A stretch of DNA of 60,145 nucleotides. Source: Bacteroidaceae bacterium (GTDB taxonomy: Bacteria; Bacteroidota; Bacteroidia; Bacteroidales; Bacteroidaceae). The stretch lies in the NCBI GenBank assembly GCA_017548075.1, contig JAFYNL010000015.1:1-60145 (forward strand). Direction: 5' to 3'. Below, one piece after another: positions 24,492 to 33,443 of the stretch (positions are counted from its first letter, which is position 1; each line of letters begins with the position of its first letter). Both the position numbers and the translations under genes were made by a program. The notes below the pieces were generated by a model. That model was not told where the DNA came from. It saw only the letters and a program-made list of their open reading frames with translations, and did not search any database.

Positions 24492-25679
24492 ATGAAAACT
24501 CTCGAAAAAAGATACCTTTTGCCGTTTGCGCTGGTCTCCATACTCTTTCTGTTATGGGGTTTGGCGAACAATATGACCGACACTTTGCTGGCGGCGTTCA
24601 AGAAAGTGATGAAGATGAGCGATACCGAGACTTCGTTCATCCAGTTTGCCTTCTACGGCTCTTACTTCTGCTTTGCGCTTCCGGCAGCCCTTTTCATCAG
24701 GAAAGTGTCCTACAAAGCCGGCATCATCTTGGGACTTCTGCTCTATGCAGGAGGCGCGATTCTCTTCTATCCCGCAGCTCTGACCGAGAGTTATCCGTTC
24801 TATCTGGTCGCCATTTACATCCTTGCTGGCGGCTGCTCTGTGCTCGAAACAACGGCCAATCCCTACATCCTCTCAATGGGAGCGCCTGAAACAGCCACTC
24901 GAAGGCTCAACATTGCCCAGTCGTTCAACCCAATCGGAAGTATTACAGGCATCCTCCTGAGCAAGCAATTCATCCTGAAAGACATTTCGCTGAACAGTAT
25001 TTCGGAGACTTATATGGGGCTCGGCTTTGTGCTCATCGCCATTATGATTGTGATGGCTTTCTCGAAGATGCCTGGAGGAAAGGACGCTGCAAAAGGTAGT
25101 GTGGGAGCCTCTTTTGCCCGACTGCTGAAGAACAAACGATATGTTTGGGGAGTTGTGGCGCAGTTCTTCTATGTGGGAGCCCAGATTTGTGTCTGGTCGT
25201 TCACTATCAGACTGGTGATGCAGGAACTCGGAATCGTAGAGGCAAGTGCGGCAACCTACTACTTGGCGAGCATTATTTGCTTCTGTGTGGCTCGCTTCTT
25301 CTTCACTTGGCTGATGAAATTCTTCCGTCCAGCCTTGCTGATGGCTTGGGCCGCAGCTCTGGATATCGTGCTCTGTCTCATTGTGATACTGATGAGCGGA
25401 AGTGGCATGATGGCCGTCGTAGCCCTCGTTTTGATCAGCTTCTTCATGTCGCTTCAGTTCCCCACCATCTACGGAATTGCCCTCGAAGGTGTGGGAGATG
25501 ATGCCAAGATAGGCGCTTCTGGACTCATTATGGCGATTCTCGGAGGCGCCCTTTTGACGCCGCTTCAAGGCTTTGTCAGCGATAAGTTCGGCATCTCGAA
25601 CTCTTATGTTGTGCCACTTATCTGCTTCGTAGTGGTGCTGAGTTATAGTGTTTATAGCCTAAAAAAGTGCAATGAATAA
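24492..25679 (+). CDS. fucP: Fucose/hexose-type MFS proton symporter
   Basis: The 395-residue protein has about 12 membrane helices and FucP-family signatures: LFLLWGLANNMTDTLLAAFK in helix 1, GGCSVLETTANPYILSMG in the loop after helix 4, and an RLNIAQSFNPIG segment. FucP imports L-fucose, and relatives take glucose/galactose. The mutarotase upstream and the sugar-nucleotide fusion gene downstream suggest a deoxysugar. The stop overlaps the next start by 8 bp (ATGAATAA), which couples their translation. Confidence 0.85.
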   Translation: MKTLEKRYLLPFALVSILFLLWGLANNMTDTLLAAFKKVMKMSDTETSFIQFAFYGSYFCFALPAALFIRKVSYKAGIILGLLLYAGGAILFYPAALTESYPFYLVAIYILAGGCSVLETTANPYILSMGAPETATRRLNIAQSFNPIGSITGILLSKQFILKDISLNSISETYMGLGFVLIAIMIVMAFSKMPGGKDAAKGSVGASFARLLKNKRYVWGVVAQFFYVGAQICVWSFTIRLVMQELGIVEASAATYYLASIICFCVARFFFTWLMKFFRPALLMAWAAALDIVLCLIVILMSGSGMMAVVALVLISFFMSLQFPTIYGIALEGVGDDAKIGASGLIMAILGGALLTPLQGFVSDKFGISNSYVVPLICFVVVLSYSVYSLKKCNE

Positions 25680-26838
25680 GAAGGTATTTGTGAGCGGTTG
25701 CTATGATTTGCTTCATAGCGGACACATTGAGTTCTTCAGGCAGGCTGCCCAATATGGCGACCTCTATGTCGGCATCGGGTCGGATGCTACGATATTGCAG
25801 TACAAGAACCACAAGACGCTCTACCCCGAGCAGGAACGCCTCTTCATGGTGCAGAGCATTCGATATGTGAAAGAAGCCTTCATCAACAAGGGTAGCGGAG
25901 TAATGGACTTTGTGCCGACGGTGGAATGGCTGAAGCCTGACCGATTTGTGGTGAATGCTGATGGAGCAAGCGAAGAAAAGCGCCGATTCTGTGAGGAGCG
26001 AGGCATAGAGTACATCGTGCTCGAAAGGACGCCTGCAGAAGGCCTTGATGCCCGCTCAAGCACAGGTCTGAAGACGCAGATTTGCGAGATTCCTACCCGA
26101 CTCGACCTTGCAGGTACTTGGATTGACCAGCCTTATGTAAGCTGCTTTGCTCCCGGCTGGGCACTCACCATCTCGCTTGTTCCCGACTTCGAAGTGAGGG
26201 AAAGGTGCGGCCTCTCGACCTCCACCAGAAAGCAGATTCAGAGGATTTGGCCTGTGAAGTTGCCCGATATGGATGCCGAAATGCTGGCCAAGCTCGTCTT
26301 CTGCTTCGAGAACGACCCAGAGAGGAGCGACGGCATCATTTCAGGAGCGCAAGACTCCATCGGAATCTGCGTGCCTGGCCTTTGCCGACACCATTATGAC
26401 GCCCGCTATTGGCCTGATAAGATAGAGCAATGTGGCGACGAAAAAGTGCTGAGCTGGCTGGAAAGTCATCTGTGTCTGGTGCCGATGTTCCCCAGAAGAC
26501 CAGGTTGTTCGGTGGTTGAAGGCAAGGACATTACAGAGCCGAAGGTAAAGGCGCTTGCAAAGGCTGCCGACGATTGTTGGGAAGCTATCATGAAGCTCGA
26601 CTTGCAAGGCTTCGCCAAAGCCTACAAAGCATCGTTCGAAGCTCAAATTTCCATGTTCCCAGCCATGATTCAGCCAGGAGTTCAGGACTACATCGACCGC
26701 TATTCTGCAATGGATGGAGTGCTGGCTTGGAAGATGCCAGGAGCAGGTGGCGGAGGCTACTTGGCTCTCGTCGTCGACGATGCCAAAACCTTCTGCAAAG
26801 CCCACCAAGAAGCCATTCCACTTACCATTCGCAGGTAA
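25672..26838 (+). CDS. Cytidylyltransferase-GHMP kinase fusion protein
   Basis: The 388-residue protein joins two enzymes. Residues 1-135 are a cytidylyltransferase-type nucleotidyltransferase (FVSGCYDLLHSGHIEFF, with the HxGH motif at 15-18). Residues about 140-388 resemble a GHMP sugar kinase, with the entry motif PTRLDLAGTWIDQP and the C-terminal KMPGAGGGGYLAL. The usual central phosphate loop PxxxGLGSSSA is not clear; a GLSTSTRK near 182 may stand in for it. A bifunctional enzyme that phosphorylates a sugar and transfers a nucleotide would parallel the Bacteroides fucokinase/GDP-fucose pyrophosphorylase Fkp, but with unrelated domains. The substrate is inferred from the fucP-like neighbour. 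Confidence 0.75.
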   Translation: MNKKVFVSGCYDLLHSGHIEFFRQAAQYGDLYVGIGSDATILQYKNHKTLYPEQERLFMVQSIRYVKEAFINKGSGVMDFVPTVEWLKPDRFVVNADGASEEKRRFCEERGIEYIVLERTPAEGLDARSSTGLKTQICEIPTRLDLAGTWIDQPYVSCFAPGWALTISLVPDFEVRERCGLSTSTRKQIQRIWPVKLPDMDAEMLAKLVFCFENDPERSDGIISGAQDSIGICVPGLCRHHYDARYWPDKIEQCGDEKVLSWLESHLCLVPMFPRRPGCSVVEGKDITEPKVKALAKAADDCWEAIMKLDLQGFAKAYKASFEAQISMFPAMIQPGVQDYIDRYSAMDGVLAWKMPGAGGGGYLALVVDDAKTFCKAHQEAIPLTIRR

Positions 26839-26847
26839 AAAAGAAAC

Positions 26848-27804
26848 ATGAAAATAGTTATTCTTGATGCTTTTACAGCCAATCCGGGCGATTTGTCGTG
26901 GGATGGGCTCAAAAAACTTGGCGAACTGACGGTTTTTGACCGCACAAAGCCTGAAGAATTGCTTGAAAGAGCCAACGGTGCTGAGGTTTTGCTGACGAAC
27001 AAGGTCATTATTGATGCAAAAACGATGGCTACCTTGCCCCAACTTCGTTACATCGGTGTCTTGGCGACGGGATACAATGTGGTGGACATCGAGGAGGCTC
27101 ACAAAAGAGGCATTGCGGTGACGAATATCCCTGCTTATAGCACGATGTCGGTGGCTCAAATGGTGATGGCGCACCTCCTGAACATCACAAATCAGGTGGC
27201 TCTTCATGCCGATGCAGTCAGAAATGGCGAATGGCAGCAGAGTCCCGACTTCTCTTTTACAAAATCTCCCCTAATCGAACTTGACGGGCTCACTTTCGGC
27301 ATTGTTGGAGTCGGAAATATCGGCAAGCAAGTGGCACGAATGGCGCAGTCTATGGGGATGAAAGTGATAGCGGTCAGCAGCAAGTCGGCAGAGATGCTTC
27401 GAGAGATGGGCATCGAGAAAGCAAGCAGCTACGAGCAACTTTTCAGCGAGGCAGATGTGGTGAGTCTGCATTGTCCGCTGACCGACGAGACACGCCATCT
27501 TGTTAATAGTGAGCGACTTGCGCTGATGAAGCCTTCTGCCATCCTCATCAATACTGGGCGCGGTCCTTTGCTCGATGAGCAGGCTGTTGCCGATGCACTT
27601 TCAGCAGGGAAGCTATATGCAGTTGGCGTCGATGTCTTGGAGGAAGAGCCACCCAGAGAGGGCAGTCCGCTCATTTCAGCCCCCAGATGCTTCATTACAC
27701 CCCATATTGCATGGGCTTCCGAGGCAGCTCGCCGCCGTCTAATCGACATAGCAACCCAAAATGTGGCTGCTTTCATGCAAGGAAAGTCGTTAAATCGCAT
27801 CTGA
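26848..27804 (+). CDS. D-2-hydroxyacid dehydrogenase
   Basis: The 318-residue protein is an NAD-dependent D-isomer 2-hydroxyacid dehydrogenase. The NAD-binding motif GIVGVGNIGKQVARMAQ lies at about 150-166. The catalytic Arg is in INTGRGPLLDE (about 234), with a Glu in DVLEEEPP and His in ITPHIAW (about 289). It resembles glycerate/hydroxypyruvate reductases of the HprA type. It begins 9 bp after the kinase fusion and is the last gene of the unit, perhaps handling a 2-hydroxyacid product of sugar breakdown. Confidence 0.85.
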   Translation: MKIVILDAFTANPGDLSWDGLKKLGELTVFDRTKPEELLERANGAEVLLTNKVIIDAKTMATLPQLRYIGVLATGYNVVDIEEAHKRGIAVTNIPAYSTMSVAQMVMAHLLNITNQVALHADAVRNGEWQQSPDFSFTKSPLIELDGLTFGIVGVGNIGKQVARMAQSMGMKVIAVSSKSAEMLREMGIEKASSYEQLFSEADVVSLHCPLTDETRHLVNSERLALMKPSAILINTGRGPLLDEQAVADALSAGKLYAVGVDVLEEEPPREGSPLISAPRCFITPHIAWASEAARRRLIDIATQNVAAFMQGKSLNRI

Positions 27805-27863
27805 AAAGCTGACTTTCCCCTTCAATTTGCGGTAGATTTCAGGGAACAGAAAGTGCAAAAATT

Positions 27864-27887
27864 GCCCATTTCATCGAGAAATTTGGC
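27864..27887. repeat. 24-bp repeat, copy 1
   Basis: These 24 bases recur exactly, in inverted orientation, at 43298-43321, over the 3' end of the endonuclease III gene. Flanking bases are also similar, with an A/T run on one side. Confidence 0.7.
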
Positions 27888-27925
27888 ATTTTCAGAGCGC
27901 CCCATTTTATTTGAAAAGCAACGAC

Positions 27926-28083
27926 CTCAACAACCTCAACAACCTCAACAAGCAAAAACGAGACGGATGCCGTTTCTTATATATAATATATCACCAATTA
28001 CATAATACTATTAATATAATAAATAATATATAGCCAGTCCCTTTCTCTCAAAAATCGTTGTTGAGTTTGTTGAGTTTGTTGAG
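27926..28083. repeat. Large inverted repeat built from TTGTTGAGx 9-mers
   Basis: The left arm 27926-27963 contains CTCAACAAC three times, then GCAAAAACGAGA. The right arm 28046-28083 is the complement with a few changes (TTGTTGAGT repeats). About 80 bp of very AT-rich DNA lie between. This sits in the 552-bp gap between the dehydrogenase and the cysteine-rich protein gene, in which no gene is seen. Confidence 0.7.
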
Positions 28084-28153
28084 CCCACCTGTCTTGTGTT
28101 GCGGTTGTTACGGTGGCAGACTAATGCAGGCTGGAGAAACGCCAAACGCAGGC

Positions 28154-28218
28154 AGTTAAGTTTGCAAAGATAACGTGTTATGTTCGTCATCGTAACACGT
28201 TAAAATCGAAATTAACCT
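28154..28218. repeat. Degenerate ~22-nt repeats, locus B
   Basis: Units such as GTTAAGTTTGCAAAGATAAC and CATCGTAACACGTTAAAATC relate to the arrays at 23, 43.7 and 50.4 kb. The stretch lies about 70 bp after the inverted repeat at 27926-28083, as the array at 22958 follows the one at 22789. Confidence 0.5.
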
Positions 28219-28289
28219 ACACTTACTTTCCTGCTGAAAAGAGGTAAAATCTCTTTTTTACATTATTAATGAATTTTTCTACTGAAAAA

Positions 28290-28321
28290 TTTGGAATCGC
28301 GCGAAAAATGTTGTATCTTTG
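28290..28321 (+). promoter_or_regulatory. Promoter of the cysteine-rich protein gene
   Basis: A -33 TTTG (28290-28293) and a -7 TATCTTTG (28314-28321), 20 bp apart, lie 35 bp before the ATG at 28357. Confidence 0.75.
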
Positions 28322-28356
28322 CAAAAGAAATAAATTGACTTTAAAACTACGCAAAT

Positions 28357-31300
28357 ATGACAAAGTATCAAACCATCGCGAGAATGATTATGGCACTGGC
28401 CATAGTAATGTTCCCATTGCTGCATGCCCATGCCTGGGACTGGGAATGGACCGACACTTGGGGCGAAGCCGTAGCCACTTGCGGCGAGTGTGGCGCCGAG
28501 TACACCATCTATGCCGAAAGCTCTGCCGAGGCTGAAGAGGCTGCCGCAGATCTGTTCTGCGACGATTGCGGCTCTTGCTTACAGGATGTAAATGCTGATT
28601 GCTATCGTGAGCATCACTGCCAGTATTGCAGTAATTGCATCGATAACGGCGAATATCACGAAGGCCTTTACAACAAATTCGACGAATACATCTGCTACGA
28701 TTGTGCTGACGAACTCATCGAAAGCGGCACCTTCACGGAGGCCTGCCGCTATTGTCACGAGATATTTGGTGAGGGCGCTGTAGAGTGCGACTGCGAATAT
28801 GACATGTTAGAGCATCACTGCAAAGACTGCAGCGAACTACAATGCTCGGTTTGCGGCATCTGTCTCGTCATCGACGGCGAAGACACTGAAGCTCTCGGGG
28901 GCGATGCTTGCGAAGACCATGCCATTTGTGGCAATTGCATGGCAGATGCCGCCGCCGAAGACCTCATTCACTGTCGCGAATGTTTTATGTGCGACGAGGA
29001 CATCTGCAGCGAATGCGGACTTTGCGAGAGTTGTGCTGAAGGCGAAGAACACTGCCCTGAATGCGGCCATTGCTTTGGCGACGAAGTCCAATGGTGCACA
29101 GACGGAGGCGACCACTGCATTTTCTGTTGCGAGGACAACGAATGGAAATGTGGGCAATGTGGCAAGTGTACCGAAGGCGCTGGCCTCGACCTTTGCGACG
29201 ACTGCGAACTTTGCGAGAGTTGCTGCCACGAAAACAGCGAGTCGGAAGGCTGCGGGCATGGCTACTGCATAGCTTCCGCCGACTATGAAGACCACCTCTG
29301 TCCTGAGTGCGAGCAATGTCCTGAGGATGAGGAGTGCGAGTATTGTGGACTGTGTGCAAGCTGCCAGGAAGACTATCATTGCGAACACGAACTCTGCCCC
29401 GATAGTCCGGACTTTGACGACCATGTCTGCCCCGATTGCGGCAATTGCTTCGACGAGGGCGAACTCTGCGAATACTGCGGACTCTGTCCTGACTGCCAAG
29501 AGCATTGCGAGCACGGCGTTTGTCCTGAGAACGACGATGACGGCGACCACTTCATCTGCGACCAGTGCGGCGATTGCTACGAAGGCGTTGACCGCTGCGA
29601 TTGCTGCGAACTCTGTCTCGATTGCTGCGCCGACAATACATCTTCAATGGGCTGCGACCACGACCTCTGCATAGAAAGCGACGAATTCGCCGAGCATTGG
29701 TGCTACGAAGACGACCAATGCCTCGAACTCTGCCAGCATGATGCAGAATGCGAGCACCAGAACGTCAGCTCGACATGGAGGATAGACGGCAATGCTCACT
29801 GGCTCGTCTGCGAAGACTGCGGCATTGCCCTCAACAAGGCCATCCACACAGAAGGAACACCCGTCACCTTGACTGCAGCCAACCCCTCCACTCACACAAA
29901 CGGAACGGCACAAGTCAACTGCGAGGTCTGCAACTATAAGATGGGAATCATCTCCATACCATACTATGAAGTTTCCGCCGACGGAAAGCCTTATATCATC
30001 ATTCAACCGACTGACTACACAGGCAAAACCAACACAACTGCATGGACAAACAACGATGATCCCTATGCCACATTCAAAGTGAAGGCAGGCGGCGAAGGCC
30101 TTTCCTATCAATGGTATGAACAGTACGGCACCGGCACTGCCCAACCGCTCACAGACTCGTGGAAGGCCGAGGGCGCACAGACTGCCACGCTGAAGGCTCT
30201 TGTCCTTACCGACGAGTGCGAAACGCAGAACTACCACAAGTACTACTGCGTCGTCAGCAATACCAATGGCAGCGTAACAAGCAATGTGGCCTATCTCAAT
30301 GCCCAGCATGTCTTTGGACGCTATATGGCAAAGGACAGCGAGACGCACGAAAATTGCTGCTATGGCGAGTGTGGCGTCGTTAAGAACACTTCCAAACATC
30401 GCTTTAGCGAGTGGACACTTGTCCGTCCTGCCACTTCCACAGAGACAGGCCTGCGCGAACAAACATGCCTGGACTGCTCCTACAAGAATACCGAGGTCAT
30501 TCCGAAAGTTGACCCGAATCATGTTCACAGCTTCGACATTGCTAAATACAGCATCACCCAGCATTGGTTCGTCTGCGTTTGCGGCCTCGCAAGTCCTGAC
30601 CCAGCCGTTGGCCACAACTTCGACCAGACCGAAGTCATCACAGAAGCCACCGAGAAGAAGCCAGGCGAGAACAAGGAAATCTGCTCTGCTTGCGGATACT
30701 CGAAGACAGTAAAGACAGACAAACTGCCGCACACCCACGACTGGTATTCGTTCAGCGAGATAGAAATCACCATAAACGGCCGTTATGTGCCAGACCCAGA
30801 GAAGGGTGGATGGGGTCCTGAGTCGCATCATGTTAAATGTAAGGTCTGCGACCAGATAAAGACCGAGAACCATGTATGGCCAATGTGGGAATGTACAAAG
30901 GATGCCAAGTCGGAAGACGAGCCCGGAAAGCTTGTGCGCTATTGCGAAGAGTGCGGTTACGAGCAAGTCCAGTACTTCCCCTACGGCACTTGGCCCATCA
31001 TGATAGAGGGCGGCACAGCCAACAAGGCCTATGCTAAGGCAGGAACGCAGATTCTCATTACCTTCGATCCCAAAGCTGCCAGGAAGATGACCAATCAGGA
31101 CAAGCCGGTCAAGTTCAAGAAATGGTACGACGGTACACAATGGACAGGTTATACAAATATACCATGGGACGGCGGCAGAAGCGACATTGACTTGCCTCGC
31201 ATAACATTCATGAAGCCATTTAATAAAGCCACCTTATTCATAATGCCAAACGGCCCTGCCACTGTATTTGCAGGTACCGAGGAGTGCGACCACACAGGCA

Positions 31301-32922
31301 ACACAAAACTGGGCAAGCGCGTAGAGCCTACTTGTGCAGGCTATGGCCACGAGCCAAACACACTCTGCTCGGATTGCGACGAGGTATTGGTTGAAGGCGC
31401 ACGCATCCCTGCCCTCGGTCACGACCTGCCCGACACACCGATTGCAGGCACGGAGGATATAGAGTATTGTACGATATGGAGCCAGTATGGTTATAATAAT
31501 GGAATACCTAACACCGCAACGCACGGCTGGAGCGGCGACTTCTTGTGCAACCGTTGCGGCAAGACGGTCAAGAGTGAGAAGACACCGCTCAGGCATGGTC
31601 TGTGGGACAAGAACAATCAGTATGGCCCAAATCCTGGAAAAATTTGGACGGATTATCAAAAATGGGAACCCTCTGCGAATCCCCCAACCTGCACTAGGGC
31701 TGGCCACGACGACAACCTTTATTGCAAGTACTGCAACAAGCTTGTCCAAAAGGGAGAGAGAGAAGAAGCTCTCGGCCACGAATGGGGTGAGTGGGAAACC
31801 ATTCGCGAAGCTACCACAAAGATAAAAGGCATGGAGCAGCGCGTCTGCGAGCGCGATGAGACGCATATTGAGACTCGCATCACCGACTACTCTGGTCCCG
31901 ACTATTCATTGAAGCCCGACAAGACGAAGCTCCGCTTCGAGTGGACCTATGGCCAGCAGCCTACACCACAGACCATCACCTTCAAGTCCACAGGTCGAGA
32001 CAACATCCAGACTCTCACCTATGCTATTGAGGAAAACGACTTGGCAGATGTGAACTTCGAGGGTTTGACACTCACCATCACACCGAAGAATATCGTGGAA
32101 GACTATGAGAGTGCCCTAACGTTTGATATAAGATCGCTCGACGAGAATGGTGAGACCATCTACCTCTCCTCACCTGAAATATCCCTGACCTGCATCGTCA
32201 AGAAGACGGAAGAGAAGTACACATTGACAGTGGAGGACGGTGTGGCCACGACTGGTACCCTTGTCGGAAACAACTATGTGCTCGACACGAACACGAGCAG
32301 CAAGCTGCAAGTGCGCGGCGGCGTACCCATACGACTGGAGCCTGAAGACCAGTGGAGAAAGGACTTCCTGCACTGGGAGGTCGTCGAAGATGCCAGCAAC
32401 CTGTTGCGCGACGAATACGACGTTGAACGAGCTGGCGGATGGGGCCCGTCGACTAGCCCAACATATGGGAACCGCTGGACATATATGTCGCCCAACAATG
32501 TAACTGTTCGCGCCATCTATAAGAAGAACGAGCCTACAATGGCATTCTCCGAGACGGCAGTAACAGCCAATATGGACATACCATTCATGGAGCCAAGGCT
32601 GCGGACAACTCCTGGAGGTCTGAAGGTCACCTACAGCAGTTCCAACGGATCGGTTGCCAATGTCAATCCCCAAACAGGCGAGATATCATTCCTGAAAGCA
32701 GGCATCACAACGATTACTGCCACCTTCGACGGCAATGCTCACTACTTGCCCGCGACAGCAACCTACACTCTGACTGTGCCTCAAGACTTTATCGACGGAG
32801 TCAGCAACGTAAACGCTAACGTTAACCTTAACGAAGGCACTTACAATCTTGCAGGACAAAGGGTTAGTGAGAAGTACAAGGGCATCGTTATCACAAACGG
32901 CAGAAAACTCCTGAAGAAGTAA
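28357..32922 (+). CDS. Giant secreted cysteine-rich multidomain protein
   Basis: The 1,521-residue protein has a signal peptide (about 1-26, MALAIVMFPLLHAHA). A region to about residue 470 follows with roughly 80 cysteines, mostly as CxxC or CxxCxxC pairs (ICSECGLCESC, CEYCGLCASCQ), and very rich in Asp/Glu. Next come segments with regularly spaced CxxC and IPALGH-type ends, as in some gut bacterial surface proteins. An Ig-like Big_2 region lies near 1390-1470 (VTYSSSNGSVANVNPQTGEI). The C-terminal tail GTYNLAGQRVSEKYKGIVI is of the Prevotella secreted type. The CxxC pairs would suit zinc or other metal ions, or disulfides once exported. No enzymatic motif is seen. It has its own promoter and a terminator at 32941-32970. 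Confidence 0.8.
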   Translation: MTKYQTIARMIMALAIVMFPLLHAHAWDWEWTDTWGEAVATCGECGAEYTIYAESSAEAEEAAADLFCDDCGSCLQDVNADCYREHHCQYCSNCIDNGEYHEGLYNKFDEYICYDCADELIESGTFTEACRYCHEIFGEGAVECDCEYDMLEHHCKDCSELQCSVCGICLVIDGEDTEALGGDACEDHAICGNCMADAAAEDLIHCRECFMCDEDICSECGLCESCAEGEEHCPECGHCFGDEVQWCTDGGDHCIFCCEDNEWKCGQCGKCTEGAGLDLCDDCELCESCCHENSESEGCGHGYCIASADYEDHLCPECEQCPEDEECEYCGLCASCQEDYHCEHELCPDSPDFDDHVCPDCGNCFDEGELCEYCGLCPDCQEHCEHGVCPENDDDGDHFICDQCGDCYEGVDRCDCCELCLDCCADNTSSMGCDHDLCIESDEFAEHWCYEDDQCLELCQHDAECEHQNVSSTWRIDGNAHWLVCEDCGIALNKAIHTEGTPVTLTAANPSTHTNGTAQVNCEVCNYKMGIISIPYYEVSADGKPYIIIQPTDYTGKTNTTAWTNNDDPYATFKVKAGGEGLSYQWYEQYGTGTAQPLTDSWKAEGAQTATLKALVLTDECETQNYHKYYCVVSNTNGSVTSNVAYLNAQHVFGRYMAKDSETHENCCYGECGVVKNTSKHRFSEWTLVRPATSTETGLREQTCLDCSYKNTEVIPKVDPNHVHSFDIAKYSITQHWFVCVCGLASPDPAVGHNFDQTEVITEATEKKPGENKEICSACGYSKTVKTDKLPHTHDWYSFSEIEITINGRYVPDPEKGGWGPESHHVKCKVCDQIKTENHVWPMWECTKDAKSEDEPGKLVRYCEECGYEQVQYFPYGTWPIMIEGGTANKAYAKAGTQILITFDPKAARKMTNQDKPVKFKKWYDGTQWTGYTNIPWDGGRSDIDLPRITFMKPFNKATLFIMPNGPATVFAGTEECDHTGNTKLGKRVEPTCAGYGHEPNTLCSDCDEVLVEGARIPALGHDLPDTPIAGTEDIEYCTIWSQYGYNNGIPNTATHGWSGDFLCNRCGKTVKSEKTPLRHGLWDKNNQYGPNPGKIWTDYQKWEPSANPPTCTRAGHDDNLYCKYCNKLVQKGEREEALGHEWGEWETIREATTKIKGMEQRVCERDETHIETRITDYSGPDYSLKPDKTKLRFEWTYGQQPTPQTITFKSTGRDNIQTLTYAIEENDLADVNFEGLTLTITPKNIVEDYESALTFDIRSLDENGETIYLSSPEISLTCIVKKTEEKYTLTVEDGVATTGTLVGNNYVLDTNTSSKLQVRGGVPIRLEPEDQWRKDFLHWEVVEDASNLLRDEYDVERAGGWGPSTSPTYGNRWTYMSPNNVTVRAIYKKNEPTMAFSETAVTANMDIPFMEPRLRTTPGGLKVTYSSSNGSVANVNPQTGEISFLKAGITTITATFDGNAHYLPATATYTLTVPQDFIDGVSNVNANVNLNEGTYNLAGQRVSEKYKGIVITNGRKLLKK

Positions 32923-32940
32923 CGAAACTCTCTTCTATAG

Positions 32941-32970
32941 AAGGGGCGCGCTTAGGTGCGTCCCTTTTTT
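32941..32970 (+). terminator. Terminator of the cysteine-rich protein gene
   Basis: AAGGGGCGC (32941-32949) pairs with GCGTCCCTT (32958-32966, with a G-T pair) and a run of six T follows. It lies 19 bp after the stop codon. Confidence 0.8.
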
Positions 32971-32989
32971 GTTACTAACACTAGTAAAG

Positions 32990-33038
32990 AAAAAAAAGAG
33001 AGCCGCACCTATCGGTACGGCTCTTTGCGTCTTTTTTT
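32990..33038 (-). terminator. Terminator of the small lipoprotein gene
   Basis: AGAGCCG (32999-33005) pairs with CGGCTCT (33018-33024). On the minus strand a long T run follows (A run at 32989-32997 on plus); T's on the other side may also make it work from the plus side. Confidence 0.65.
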
Positions 33039-33051
33039 GCTCGTCTGTTGA

Positions 33052-33231
33052 TTACTCAGCTACGGGGCAAGCGCAAGTGTCACATGCGCAAGTGTCGCAA
33101 GCGCAAGTGTCAACTGTCTCTTCAACAGCTACGCTGTCGCTATCGCAGCAGGTACCCTGCTCAGTCTTCTGACCACAAGATGCGAAAGATACAGCAACAA
33201 CAGCTGCGAACAAAAATGCTAACTTTTTCAT
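33052..33231 (-). CDS. Tiny cysteine-repeat lipoprotein
   Basis: The 59-residue protein begins MKKLAFLFAAVVAVSFASCG, a signal peptide with a lipobox cysteine at 19. The mature part contains CCDSD and a C-terminal triple repeat of CACDT (TCACDTCACDTCAC). Seven or more cysteines in about 40 mature residues suggest metal binding. The ATG at 33231 is chosen because it fits the signal peptide; an extended frame to 33327 would run over its promoter. The gene is monocistronic, with a promoter at 33286-33293 and a terminator at 32990-33038. It is convergent with the large cysteine-rich protein gene. Confidence 0.7.
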   Translation of the reverse strand: MKKLAFLFAAVVAVSFASCGQKTEQGTCCDSDSVAVEETVDTCACDTCACDTCACPVAE

Positions 33232-33285
33232 TTCTTTTTTGCTTTTTAAAACTTGTAAAACAATCAATTGTTCTTTAAAACGCTG

Positions 33286-33293
33286 CAAAGGTA
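33286..33293 (-). promoter_or_regulatory. Promoter -7 box of the tiny lipoprotein gene
   Basis: TACCTTTG on the minus strand, 55 bp before the start. A TTTG (plus 33316-33319) upstream is 22 bp away, slightly wider than usual. Confidence 0.6.
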
Positions 33294-33408
33294 CGGCGAT
33301 TTTTTGAATTACGTGCAAATTTTCCACGATTTTTTTTATATTTTTTTGTTATTTTTTTCTAAGTGCTTGAAAATCAATAGGGGCATTTCTTATCTTTTCT
33401 TAAAAGTT

Positions 33409-33439
33409 TTTGCGTTTTCGGGGAAAAGTTGTAACTTTG
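33409..33439 (+). promoter_or_regulatory. Promoter of mtaB and the following long operon
   Basis: TTTG (33409-33412), exactly 19 bp, TAACTTTG (33432-33439). The GTG start of mtaB begins at 33444, only 4 bp after the box, where the transcript itself should begin. Confidence 0.8.
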
Positions 33440-33443
33440 TGGC

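Noticed and set aside
28837-29674. Long antisense and shifted open frames over the cysteine-rich gene
   Set aside because: They arise from the biased Cys/Glu/Asp codons of the real gene; the products are low-complexity without start signals or motifs.
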